Of a stretch of DNA of 43,903 nt, positions 33,282 to 41,105 are shown one piece after another. The stretch comes from Bacteroidales bacterium (GTDB lineage Bacteria > Bacteroidota > Bacteroidia > Bacteroidales > UBA932). Each line of letters begins with the position of its first letter. Positions within the stretch are counted from its first letter, which is position 1. The notes beneath the pieces were generated by a model, which was not told the origin of the DNA, searched no databases, and saw only the letters and a list, made by a program, of their open reading frames with translations. The DNA is taken from positions 1 through 43,903 of the forward strand of contig JAFURF010000022.1 in NCBI GenBank assembly GCA_017471965.1. Reading direction: 5' to 3'. The translations under genes were made by a program, and so were the position numbers.

Positions 33282-34718
33282 ATGAAAAGAACGATCATCA
33301 CTGCATTGGCAGCAATGATTCTCTGCATCCCTGCTTTCGCTGAAGAGAATATCACTGCAGAGAACGAGGTAAAGACTGAAAAGACCAAGAAGAAAAAAGA
33401 AGTCAAATATAACGAGAACGGAGATATCATCAAGACCGGAATAAACCTCGGTCCACTGCCGGTAGTGGCATTCGATGCCGACCGAGGATTCCAGTACGGT
33501 GCCCTTCTGAACATCTATAATTTCGGCGACGGAAGCATGTATCCGAATCCTAAGTCGTGGTGGTATATCGAAGCATCCGCATACACCGGCGGCACATGGA
33601 ACCTTTACCTCAATTACGACAACAGGGAGATATTCAAGAACACCCGTCTTTCGATCTGCACCAACTATAGCAACGAGTCCGCACTGGACTTCTACGGTCT
33701 GAACGGATACCAGAGCATATATACCTATGCACTTGACGATTTCTTCAAGAACAATCCGGATGAATTCACCTTCGACACATCTGTAAAGAAAGGAGAGAAG
33801 GCTGAAAAGAAATTCGACAACGGAAACGGCAAGGCTCCTAAGGGTTTCTACAGATACAGCAGACAGTCATTCAGGGCTAAAGCAGACCTGACAGGCAAGA
33901 TTGCCAAGAACTTCTACTGGGAAGCAGGATACACATTCTACTGGCTGAAGCACAACGACTTCACTCCTACAGGATATACTCCTAAGGACGGCTCCCTCTA
34001 CCAGTTATATCAGGACTGGGGGATAATCACCGACAGCGGCAAGAACCAGTTCGTCTCTGCCCTAAAGGCGGGCCTTATGTATGATTCCAGAAACATCCAG
34101 AACAATCCTACAAAAGGAATCTGGGCTGAAGCACACGCTATCGTAGCACCGAAATGGCTTGGATCATCAACGGACTCATACAAGATTTCAGCGACATTCA
34201 GACAATATATTCCACTCGGAACAGACAAGGTAGTGTTAGCATACAGACTTGCCTATCAGGGATTCCTCGGCAAGAACACGCCATGGTACCTCCTGCCATT
34301 CTATTCAAACATGGGATACACAAGAGATTATGACGCAATCGGAGGCTACAGGACAGTACGTGGCCTGATGCTCGACAGAGTCCAGGGCCTGCATACTGGA
34401 TTCTACAACATAGAATTGCGATACAGATTCGTTGACTTCAAACTCTGGAATCAGAATATAGCGTTTGCTGTCAGCGGATTCACCGACGGTGCACATGTAT
34501 TCAAGGGCTACGACATCTCCAACAGGACAGGCGCAAAGCCGGAACTTTACAGGAAGTACATCGATACATCCATCAAGGACGGACTCCACGCCTCTGCAGG
34601 TGCCGGTCTGCGTTTCATAATGAACCAGAACTTCATCGTGGCTTTCGAGTACGCAAGATGCTTCAACAAACAGGATGGAAACGGAGCATTCTACATCAAC
34701 ACAGGCTTTCTGTTCTAG
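33282..34718 (+). CDS. Omp85-family outer-membrane barrel lacking POTRA domains
   Basis: A 478-residue outer-membrane protein. The signal peptide MKRTIITALAAMILCIPAFA ends at about 20, then a short Lys/Glu-rich linker (KTEKTKKKKEVKY) leads straight into the 16-stranded barrel region (FDADRGFQYGALLNIYNFG, LMYDSRNIQNNPTKGIWAEA). The VRG tripeptide of the strand-lining loop is present in YDAIGGYRTVRGL, and the protein ends in a terminal phenylalanine (FLF). POTRA repeats, normally N-terminal, are absent, so it is not BamA or TamA. The ATG at 33282 is preferred over 33207 because it begins the signal peptide. Could act in lipid transfer or as a porin-like channel. Confidence 0.82.
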   Translation: MKRTIITALAAMILCIPAFAEENITAENEVKTEKTKKKKEVKYNENGDIIKTGINLGPLPVVAFDADRGFQYGALLNIYNFGDGSMYPNPKSWWYIEASAYTGGTWNLYLNYDNREIFKNTRLSICTNYSNESALDFYGLNGYQSIYTYALDDFFKNNPDEFTFDTSVKKGEKAEKKFDNGNGKAPKGFYRYSRQSFRAKADLTGKIAKNFYWEAGYTFYWLKHNDFTPTGYTPKDGSLYQLYQDWGIITDSGKNQFVSALKAGLMYDSRNIQNNPTKGIWAEAHAIVAPKWLGSSTDSYKISATFRQYIPLGTDKVVLAYRLAYQGFLGKNTPWYLLPFYSNMGYTRDYDAIGGYRTVRGLMLDRVQGLHTGFYNIELRYRFVDFKLWNQNIAFAVSGFTDGAHVFKGYDISNRTGAKPELYRKYIDTSIKDGLHASAGAGLRFIMNQNFIVAFEYARCFNKQDGNGAFYINTGFLF

Positions 34719-34752
34719 CATAATAGTATAAAACAACTTAACAATCAACACT

Positions 34753-36108
34753 ATGGACAATTTTACAAAAAACTATGTAGAGGGTTTCATGGCAGATCTC
34801 GTTGCCAAGAACCCGGGAGAAAAGGAATTTCATCAGGCAGTAAAGGAAGTGCTTGAGAGCGTGGCTCCTTATATGGCCGAACATCCATACCTTATGGACC
34901 AGAAGGTTCTGGAAAGAATCGTTGAGCCTGAAAGGGTCATCATCTTCCGTGTTCCGTGGCTTGATGACGAAGGCGAAGTCAGGATCAACAGAGGCTTCCG
35001 CGTACAGATGAACAGCGCAATAGGTCCGTATAAAGGCGGTATACGTTTCCATCCGAGCGTGAATCTCAGCATCATGAAGTTCCTTGCTTTTGAACAGACA
35101 TTCAAGAACAGCCTCACTACCCTGCCTATGGGTGCCGCCAAGGGAGGTTCGGACTTCGACCCTAAAGGCAAGTCTGACAATGAAGTGATGAGATTCTGCC
35201 AGAGTTTCATGACAGAACTTCAGAAACATATCGGTGCAGACACAGACGTTCCGGCAGGTGACATCGGTGTAGGAGGACGCGAAATCGGATTCATGTTCGG
35301 TCAGTATAAGAGACTCAGGGACGAATTCACGGGCGTGCTGACAGGCAAAGGCCAGACATGGGGAGGAAGTCTCCTCAGACCTGAGGCGACAGGATATGGC
35401 ACATGCTATTTTGCAAGCACAATGCTCGCAACCAGAGGCGACAGTTACGAAGGTAAGACAGTAGCCATCTCCGGTTCAGGAAACGTGGCACAGTTTGCTG
35501 CACAGAAGGCACTTCAGTTAGGCGCGAAAGTCGTTACAATGTCAGACTCCAACGGCTATATATATGACCCGGACGGAATTGATGCAGAGAAACTGCAGTA
35601 CATCATGCAACTGAAGAATATCTATAGGGGCAGGATCAGAGAATATGCAGAGCAGTACCCTACCGCTGAATATCATGCAGGAGAGCGTCCTTGGAGCGTG
35701 AAGTGCGACATAGCAATGCCTTGCGCAACCCAAAATGAACTCAACGGAGACGAGGCAAGAACTCTTGTTGCAAACGGATGCATATGCGTTGCAGAAGGAG
35801 CGAACATGCCATGCACTCCAGAGGCCATAGAAGTCTTCCAGAAGGCAAAACTGCTGTATTCACCAGGAAAGGCCTCGAATGCAGGAGGAGTATCGACATC
35901 CGGCCTTGAGATGACACAGAACTCAATGAGACTCAAATGGACACGCGAAGAAGTGGACGAGCATCTCAAGCAGATCATGCATGACATCCATGAAGCATGC
36001 GTGAAATACGGTACTGAGGAAGACGGATACGTCAATTACGTGAAGGGGGCAAACATCGCCGGATTCATCAAGGTTGCAGAAGCAATGATGGCTCAAGGAC
36101 TCGTATAA
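34753..36108 (+). CDS. gdhA: Glutamate dehydrogenase
   Basis: Hexameric glutamate dehydrogenase of 451 residues (NADP-linked type I by length and pattern). Key stretches: GYRVQMNSAIGPYKGGIRFH-like RVQMNSAIGPYKGGIRFHP, the catalytic lysine motif PMGAAKGGSDFDPKGKS, the segment DVPAGDIGVGGREIGFMFGQY, and the coenzyme fold VAISGSGNVAQFAAQKA. It incorporates ammonia into 2-oxoglutarate, the main route in ammonia-rich gut anaerobes, and supplies glutamate to GadB. It lies 34 nt after the Omp85 gene with no obvious promoter or terminator between. Confidence 0.96.
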   Translation: MDNFTKNYVEGFMADLVAKNPGEKEFHQAVKEVLESVAPYMAEHPYLMDQKVLERIVEPERVIIFRVPWLDDEGEVRINRGFRVQMNSAIGPYKGGIRFHPSVNLSIMKFLAFEQTFKNSLTTLPMGAAKGGSDFDPKGKSDNEVMRFCQSFMTELQKHIGADTDVPAGDIGVGGREIGFMFGQYKRLRDEFTGVLTGKGQTWGGSLLRPEATGYGTCYFASTMLATRGDSYEGKTVAISGSGNVAQFAAQKALQLGAKVVTMSDSNGYIYDPDGIDAEKLQYIMQLKNIYRGRIREYAEQYPTAEYHAGERPWSVKCDIAMPCATQNELNGDEARTLVANGCICVAEGANMPCTPEAIEVFQKAKLLYSPGKASNAGGVSTSGLEMTQNSMRLKWTREEVDEHLKQIMHDIHEACVKYGTEEDGYVNYVKGANIAGFIKVAEAMMAQGLV

Positions 36109-36151
36109 TCCGCGATCCTGAACGAAGTGAAGGAACTAATACGACAATAAT

Positions 36152-36763
36152 ATGCATATAGGTATCGCCGGCAATATCGGCTGCGGCAAGACAACTCTGA
36201 CAAGGATGCTCTCCGAGCATTACGGATGGACTCCGAAATACGAGTCCGTCACATATAACCCATATCTCGAGGACTATTACAAGGACATCGAGAGATGGTC
36301 GTACAACCTTGAGACATACTTTCTTGCACAGCGTTTCCAGGATCTGCTGGAAATTGCCAAATCCGACGAAGTCATAATCCAGGACAGGACCATCCTTGAG
36401 GGTGTACACATCTTCGTTGCAAACAACAAGGCGATGGGAAACCTGTCTGACCGCGATTTCGATACCTATATGCAGTTGTTCAACCTCATGATGTCGATGG
36501 TAAGGGAGCCGGATCTGCTGATATATCTGAAATCCTCTGTTCCTCACCTTGTTTCACAGATACAGAAACGCGGACGCGACTATGAGAGAAGCATCAGCAT
36601 CGAATATCTGAACAACCTTAATGAAAGGTATGACAAATGGATAGGCGAATACAAAGGTCAGGTGCTGATTATCGAAGCGGACGAACTTGACTTTGAAAAC
36701 CGCCCTGAAGACTTTTCATTGATAACAGATAAGATAGACGCGCAACTCTTCGGCTTGTTCTAG
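36152..36763 (+). CDS. Deoxynucleoside kinase
   Basis: A 203-residue kinase of the dGK/dAK/dCK family for deoxyribonucleoside salvage. The P-loop is GIAGNIGCGKTTL (4-16), the ERS/DRT motif is IQDRTILEG, and the LID region is KRGRDYERSIS. The N-terminal glycine-rich loop and the RGRxYE segment favour deoxyadenosine/deoxyguanosine kinase. It complements NrdDG and the DNPH1-like hydrolase as part of dNTP management, but they are not linked in one operon. Its stop overlaps the convergent LytTR gene by 4 nt. Confidence 0.9.
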   Translation: MHIGIAGNIGCGKTTLTRMLSEHYGWTPKYESVTYNPYLEDYYKDIERWSYNLETYFLAQRFQDLLEIAKSDEVIIQDRTILEGVHIFVANNKAMGNLSDRDFDTYMQLFNLMMSMVREPDLLIYLKSSVPHLVSQIQKRGRDYERSISIEYLNNLNERYDKWIGEYKGQVLIIEADELDFENRPEDFSLITDKIDAQLFGLF

Positions 36764-37563
36764 AGCATTTCCGACAATTGGCCGTAATATGTCTTGGAGA
36801 CAGGTATATGACGGACATCAGCATTCATTTCAGCATACATTATCCCGTCCTTGTCCTTGCGCAGAACCTTGACTTGGGCGGGATTGATGTAGAATGACCT
36901 GTGGCATCTTACAAGACCGTTTTCCTGGCAGATTTCATCCAAGGCCTTCATAGAACTGCGGAGGGAGTAATCACGTACACGTTCGTTTTCCTTATAGAAT
37001 ATATTCACATAATTCTCCTCTGCAGAGATATAGATGACAGATGTGGGTGTCAGAACAAGTTTTAGATTGTGCTGGTTGTCATAAAAACGCATCCTCTGGG
37101 TAGTGAACAGTTCCGGTTCACTCGCCCTCTGATGATAATCATATAACCTCAAGGACATGCCAAGAAGGACATATGCTATCATTTGAGTAAAGAAAAGAAA
37201 CTTGAATGAAGAAGTTACAAACTCAAAATACGGCATCGGCTTGTCCATTACCAGCCAAAGGTAAAGCGCCACAAAGAAGGAGGTGAAGACCAGTTCGACA
37301 AGACACCAGAAAATATATAATGAATAATTTACCTGGAGAGGGAGAAAATAGTAAGCGATTCTGGTAACACCTATGCATAGCAGGATTATGCATGATACTA
37401 TGGTAAGATGCACGCCGAACCATTCGTGTCCGAGAAACGCCTCTATGCCAAGTGAACGATGTATGAGCATGAAGGCAAAGAAGAAGATCGGCAGCACGAC
37501 AATGTGCAGCAACTGCGGTATGAATCGTCTGAAAATTCCTGGAACGGATGCCATTTTAGTCAC
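36760..37563 (-). CDS. Membrane-anchored LytTR transcriptional regulator
   Basis: A 267-residue protein with five predicted N-terminal membrane helices (about 15-140) and a C-terminal LytTR DNA-binding domain (about 160-265: VIYISAEENYVNIFY, LRSSMKALDEIC, GLVRCHRSFYINPAQV, IPVSKTYY). There is no receiver domain, so sensing is likely through the membrane part. The start may be 37563 or the ATG at 37554; the start site predicted near 37570 leaves room for both. A promoter at 37577-37608 and a phased repeat array at 37581-37670 lie just upstream, so autoregulation is likely. Confidence 0.85.
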   Translation of the reverse strand: MTKMASVPGIFRRFIPQLLHIVVLPIFFFAFMLIHRSLGIEAFLGHEWFGVHLTIVSCIILLCIGVTRIAYYFLPLQVNYSLYIFWCLVELVFTSFFVALYLWLVMDKPMPYFEFVTSSFKFLFFTQMIAYVLLGMSLRLYDYHQRASEPELFTTQRMRFYDNQHNLKLVLTPTSVIYISAEENYVNIFYKENERVRDYSLRSSMKALDEICQENGLVRCHRSFYINPAQVKVLRKDKDGIMYAEMNADVRHIPVSKTYYGQLSEML

Positions 37564-37576
37564 AAATTTAGTGTGA

Positions 37577-37608
37577 CAAAATTACGAAATTAATTTTTTA
37601 ATCCCAAA
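37577..37608 (-). promoter_or_regulatory. Promoter for the LytTR gene
   Basis: On the minus strand TTTG at 37608-37605, 20-nt spacer, TAATTTTG at 37584-37577: an exact -33/-7 match. It lies inside the repeat array described next. Confidence 0.75.
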
Positions 37609-37670
37609 TAGGCGATTTTAGTCACAAAAACGACCCTGAAATCACATTTTCACCCCACTAATCACAATTT
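37581..37670. promoter_or_regulatory. 20-bp-period repeat array, candidate LytTR operator
   Basis: Ten-base blocks beginning at 37581 (ATTACGAAAT), 37601 (ATCCCAAATA), 37621 (GTCACAAAAA), 37641 (ATCACATTTT) and 37661 (ATCACAATTT) follow a consensus RTCACAAAWT with a period of exactly 20 bp; a further copy, GTCACAAATT, lies at 37559-37568. A 14-bp identity ATTTTAGTCACAAA occurs at 37553-37566 and 37615-37628. LytTR proteins are known to bind pairs of ~9-10-bp direct repeats about two helical turns apart, so this is a good candidate autoregulatory site. The first two copies overlap the promoter. Confidence 0.5.
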
Positions 37671-37671
37671 A

Positions 37672-37702
37672 TTTATTGAATAACTCAGATGAGGTAATTT
37701 TG
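37672..37702 (+). promoter_or_regulatory. Orphan plus-strand promoter
   Basis: TTTA at 37672-37675, 19-nt spacer, TAATTTTGC at 37695-37703. The -7 box is exact. No plus-strand gene follows; the transcript would run into the hairpin at 37748. Confidence 0.45.
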
Positions 37703-37708
37703 CAATGT

Positions 37709-37775
37709 TAATTCTTAACAAAGTCTAAGTTAAAGTACAGATAAGAGCCGCTGCCTGTGAAGGTCGCGGTTTTTA
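37709..37775 (+). ncRNA. Candidate small RNA, about 65 nt
   Basis: From the predicted start near 37709 the transcript passes the tail of a short GTTAA/TTAAC pairing (37707-37719) and ends in a GC-rich hairpin: CCGC (37748-37751), CCT/AGG inner pairing, GCGG (37766-37769), followed by TTTTT at 37770-37774. Promoter, short body and intrinsic terminator with no reading frame between them form the classic layout of an sRNA. No Rfam family is recognised. It lies between the LytTR gene and the end of the YfcC gene, both on the other strand. Confidence 0.35.
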
Positions 37776-37789
37776 TGCTTTCAGACGAA

Positions 37790-39289
37790 TCAGAATCCGG
37801 GAAGATTCAGATAGAGGGTAGGAAGGAGGAGCAGGAAACCTGCCACAATCAGCAGCAGTATGAATTTCCATATCCACCTGAACCATTTTTCATATGGAAT
37901 CTTTGCAACTGAAAGAACTGCCATGAGGACTCCGGAACAAGGAGTGATCATATTCGTAAATCCGTCACCGAACTGGAAGGCAAGAACAGTAGCCTGACGG
38001 GATACACCTATCATGTCGGAGAAAGGAGCCATTATCGGCATTGTGACAGCGGCCTTGGCTGATGCCGACGGAATGAAGAGGTTGATGAACGTCTGGATTC
38101 CATACATCGTCCCCAAGGCTCCTACACGTCCGGAACCTTCCAATGCTCCAGCCATTGAAGCAAGCATCGTATCTATCACTTCCCCATCTTCAAGAATCAC
38201 TATGATTCCTGCAGCAAATCCGATGATCAGGGCTGCAGAGAATATATCTTTGGCACCTGCAATGAATTCCTTTGAAACTCTGTCAGGAGAATATCCTGCA
38301 GCAAAACCTGACACCAGAGCCAGTCCCATGAAAAGAGCACAGATTTCCGGAAGGTACCATCCATATCCCATCACACCTGTCACCAGATAGACTATGGTGA
38401 ACATCAGCAGGTTGAGTATGAACATTCTGGCAGAATTGCGGAGGGACAGTAGCGAAGAAAGGACATAAAGGGCATCCACAGTCCACAGGAGCCAAGGAGC
38501 ATGAATCTCTGACTGTCCGATCCTGATGACACAGTCAGATGCATAGAAGACAGAAAACAAGACAATGACTGCCGTCAGGACTACAAAACAGATCCACGCA
38601 TTCCTGACAGGAAGCGGTTCAAGAGCACCTTCTCCCCTGCTTTCTTGAATTTCGGTCTTAAGGACATTACGTTTTCTTACTTTTGATGCATATATAAGCA
38701 CAAAGGAAATAGTAATGAGCATCAGTACAGACCAGCAGAGGATACGGTATTCGATACCGGAAAATAACGGAAGCCCGGACATATCCTGAGCAATGCCGAT
38801 CGTGAATGGATTGAGCATCGCCCCGGCAAAGCCTACATGTGCTGCCACATACACCATGCATACACCTGTAATGTCATCATAGCCCAGAGAACGGGCCAGA
38901 GGAATCACTACGGCAACAAACGCTATAGTCTCTTCACTCATCCCGAAAACTGCGCCGAAAATGCCGAAAAGGAGCATTACCAGGACTATCACAATATTGC
39001 CCACACCGAGAGTCCTCACCAGAGCAAAACGCTCCAGTAAACGTACCTTCGATATGAACTTCATGATACCTTCATCAACCGCTCTTGTACTGTTCACTAT
39101 CCAGAAGGCTCCTCCTATCATAAGGACAAAAGCAATGATGCCCGCCTGATCACTGAATCCCTCATAAAGTGCAGACAACACCTGCCAGGTCTGCGGATTG
39201 CCTCCGGGCACGATCCAGGTGGCGATGGCACAGATAAGGATTACAAAAAATATTATGACATAAGTATTGGGTACCTTTGCTCTTACCAT
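37790..39289 (-). CDS. YfcC-family (DcuC-like) membrane transporter
   Basis: A 499-residue transporter with about 12 predicted helices of the YfcC/C4-dicarboxylate-carrier (ion transporter) superfamily. Typical parts are VPNTYVIIFFVILICAIATWIVPGG at the start, GGAFWIVNSTRAVDEGI, the first re-entrant region GMSEETIAFVAVVIPLARSLGYDDITGV, and the second PSASAKAAVTMPIMAPFSDMIGVSRQ followed by FGDGFTNMITPCSG. Members transport dicarboxylates, short peptides or basic amino acids; the substrate is uncertain. It is separated from the upstream amidase gene by a strong inverted repeat. Confidence 0.88.
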   Translation of the reverse strand: MVRAKVPNTYVIIFFVILICAIATWIVPGGNPQTWQVLSALYEGFSDQAGIIAFVLMIGGAFWIVNSTRAVDEGIMKFISKVRLLERFALVRTLGVGNIVIVLVMLLFGIFGAVFGMSEETIAFVAVVIPLARSLGYDDITGVCMVYVAAHVGFAGAMLNPFTIGIAQDMSGLPLFSGIEYRILCWSVLMLITISFVLIYASKVRKRNVLKTEIQESRGEGALEPLPVRNAWICFVVLTAVIVLFSVFYASDCVIRIGQSEIHAPWLLWTVDALYVLSSLLSLRNSARMFILNLLMFTIVYLVTGVMGYGWYLPEICALFMGLALVSGFAAGYSPDRVSKEFIAGAKDIFSAALIIGFAAGIIVILEDGEVIDTMLASMAGALEGSGRVGALGTMYGIQTFINLFIPSASAKAAVTMPIMAPFSDMIGVSRQATVLAFQFGDGFTNMITPCSGVLMAVLSVAKIPYEKWFRWIWKFILLLIVAGFLLLLPTLYLNLPGF

Positions 39290-39334
39290 GGTCGAATTGT
39301 TTGAAAATGCGAAGATAACACATTTTCATCAATA

Positions 39335-39373
39335 GTTCCGCCGGAGCAGACATAAACTCTGCTCCGGCGGAAC
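39335..39373. repeat. Perfect 16-bp inverted repeat
   Basis: GTTCCGCCGGAGCAGA (39335-39350) and its exact complement at 39358-39373 enclose CATAAAC. It is a very stable hairpin but lacks a T-run on either strand, so it is not a textbook intrinsic terminator. A weaker GAAAATG/CATTTTC pair (39303-39309 / 39321-39327) lies beside it. It sits 70 nt past the stop of the amidase gene. Confidence 0.75.
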
Positions 39374-39442
39374 CTGCAATAAAGGTGATATATGCTGAGC
39401 CTCGGCGTATGGTCGGCCTCACCACGACTGAGGACGGAAGTG

Positions 39443-40525
39443 CTACCTGATCTTTACCATCTCCACAGGCTGTGCCTGAACCTGATCCAGAGGATGAGAC
39501 TGATATTTCACTTTATGGAAATCTATGGCCATCAGGTCAATGCATCGGATGTTGCTGTTCCACGCAGTCCTATAGTAGAATTTCATGGCCGTCTGATCCG
39601 TAGCGGCAGTGAACTGGGTCGCACTCGGCAGATTCTTCGGTATCTCCGCCTTAGGATGCTGGCTTCCTACCGGAATATCGAAATTGTTCAGGATATGGAA
39701 GGCCTGTACCACGGTTTCAAATCCTGTCGCCCATGAAGGGGCAGTGGTCTGGAAGAAGGTCGCGCGGACAAATCGTGAAGGCGCAGTGAAGTCACCTGGA
39801 AGACCGAGCATTCTGCTTCCGTGTCCCAACGGTTTCAGTACGATGCCGGGAGCGATTTCATTATCAGGAGCCGAACCCGGTTCTAGGTTGATGTAATTGT
39901 TGAGATTTGTCATATGCCATGGAAAACCAGGTGCATTTGTAAGTACTCCAAGGGTATTCTCGTAAAAATGAGGCACTCCTGCAACGACTTCCAGGACTAC
40001 CATGCGGCCGTCAGGCTGGGCAATCCTCCAATGTACTGCACCTATCTTGTGATTCAAGGTTACAAGGTCGATCCCCTTGATTGCGTCCTTGACCTGATCT
40101 ACTGTAGAGAACTGTGAAAGCACCCAGGATACGAACTGCATGTCACAGAGGGTCCTGTCGTTATCCGCAGCATCATACGGGGCGTATTCTCCATACTGCG
40201 GGAAGAAGAAGAGTCCGGCAGATAACCCGGCCTCATTTATTCCTTCCACGACAAACGGTTCATACTCAGTATATATGCCCACATATCCATATACAGACTT
40301 ATACTTCATCCCATTTTCTCCGGTGGGGGTATATGACTGATGCGCATGGCCCCTTGGAGCCACCACATATCCGCACTGCATTGGAGTTGCAGCCCATTCG
40401 ACTGTTCGGGCAACAACCCTGCTTCCGTCAATCGCACGGAGCGAAATTCCTGTGCAGGCATCCGAATCTGCTGCAAATACGGCACTGATCACCACTGCAG
40501 CACACAACACAAAAATCCTTTTCAT
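39443..40525 (-). CDS. Choloylglycine hydrolase / penicillin V acylase family enzyme
   Basis: Ntn-fold linear-amide hydrolase of 360 residues, in the family that contains bile salt hydrolases. The signal peptide is about residues 1-19 and the predicted nucleophile is Cys24 in DACTG, freed by processing. Further family marks: RVVARTVEW with Arg40, VVEGINEAGLSAGLFFFP, GVLTNAPGFPWHMTNLNNY and PSRFVRATFF. At the site usually held by Asp in bile salt hydrolases (three residues after the arginine) this protein has Glu43. The ATG at 40525 is chosen over the frame opening at 40669, since it starts the signal peptide and lies after the terminator at 40580. Deconjugation of bile salts is possible; N-acyl amides or acyl-homoserine lactones are alternatives. 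Confidence 0.88.
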   Translation of the reverse strand: MKRIFVLCAAVVISAVFAADSDACTGISLRAIDGSRVVARTVEWAATPMQCGYVVAPRGHAHQSYTPTGENGMKYKSVYGYVGIYTEYEPFVVEGINEAGLSAGLFFFPQYGEYAPYDAADNDRTLCDMQFVSWVLSQFSTVDQVKDAIKGIDLVTLNHKIGAVHWRIAQPDGRMVVLEVVAGVPHFYENTLGVLTNAPGFPWHMTNLNNYINLEPGSAPDNEIAPGIVLKPLGHGSRMLGLPGDFTAPSRFVRATFFQTTAPSWATGFETVVQAFHILNNFDIPVGSQHPKAEIPKNLPSATQFTAATDQTAMKFYYRTAWNSNIRCIDLMAIDFHKVKYQSHPLDQVQAQPVEMVKIR

Positions 40526-40579
40526 AAAGCGTTCATTTATTAAGTTCGCGGAGGATATTGCAAGGTCCAGGCCAAGATA

Positions 40580-40608
40580 CAAAAAAAGCCCCGTCATAAG
40601 ACAGGGCT
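40580..40608 (-). terminator. Terminator of the DUF4332 gene
   Basis: On the minus strand AGCCCTGTC - TTAT - GACGGGGCT (40608-40587, one mismatch) is followed by a run of seven T. It lies 20 nt after the DUF4332 stop. Confidence 0.85.
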
Positions 40609-40628
40609 GAATATCATCTGTATAGACT

Positions 40629-41036
40629 TTAGTATGTGAGCACTCCAGGGAGTTCCTTTGCACAGTCAATCATCTTCTGCACTTCTGAAGCAACAGGTAC
40701 ACGGTTGACAAGATTCTTCTCTGCGTTTACCTCAGCCATCTTAGCAGCAAGGTTCTCGGCGTTTCTGTGCGCGAGTTCCTTTACAGTATCGACGCCGGCA
40801 GCCTCAAGGAGTTCTGCGAACTGAGGACCGACACCCTTCACACGGAAGAGGTCAGCATGATTCGCCCATCTGAGAACAACTTTCTCAGAAATACCGGTCT
40901 CTTCAGCAAGAGCCTTACGTCCTGCCGGAGTTGCACATTTTTCCAGAAGTTGAGCAGCAGTCTCGATTCCTGCAGCGTTGAGTTTCTCTGCATAAGCAGC
41001 ACCTACTCCTTCAATGTCGATTACTTTATAAGCCAT
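40629..41036 (-). CDS. DUF4332 helix-hairpin-helix protein
   Basis: A 135-residue cytoplasmic protein with two helix-hairpin-helix-like units: IEGVGAAYAEKLNAAGIETAAQLLEK (about 8-33) and VKGVGPQFAELLEAAGVDTVKELAH (about 65-89). The GVG turns are the type that contacts DNA backbone in HhH proteins. DUF4332 members are small and widespread, with no established function; a nucleic-acid-binding role is reasonable inference. It forms its own transcription unit, with a terminator at 40580-40608 and a promoter upstream. Confidence 0.85.
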   Translation of the reverse strand: MAYKVIDIEGVGAAYAEKLNAAGIETAAQLLEKCATPAGRKALAEETGISEKVVLRWANHADLFRVKGVGPQFAELLEAAGVDTVKELAHRNAENLAAKMAEVNAEKNLVNRVPVASEVQKMIDCAKELPGVLTY

Positions 41037-41074
41037 ATCTTATCAATTTAAGTGGTTAATATTCACAATTCACA

Positions 41075-41103
41075 CAAATTTACAATAAATCTTTGAACGA
41101 CAA
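41075..41103 (-). promoter_or_regulatory. Promoter for the DUF4332 gene
   Basis: On the minus strand TAAATTTG at 41082-41075 is exact; a TTG core at 41103-41101 is 18 nt upstream, slightly close. Leader about 31 nt. The box overlaps the sequence just after the nrdG stop. Confidence 0.5.
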
Positions 41104-41105
41104 CA

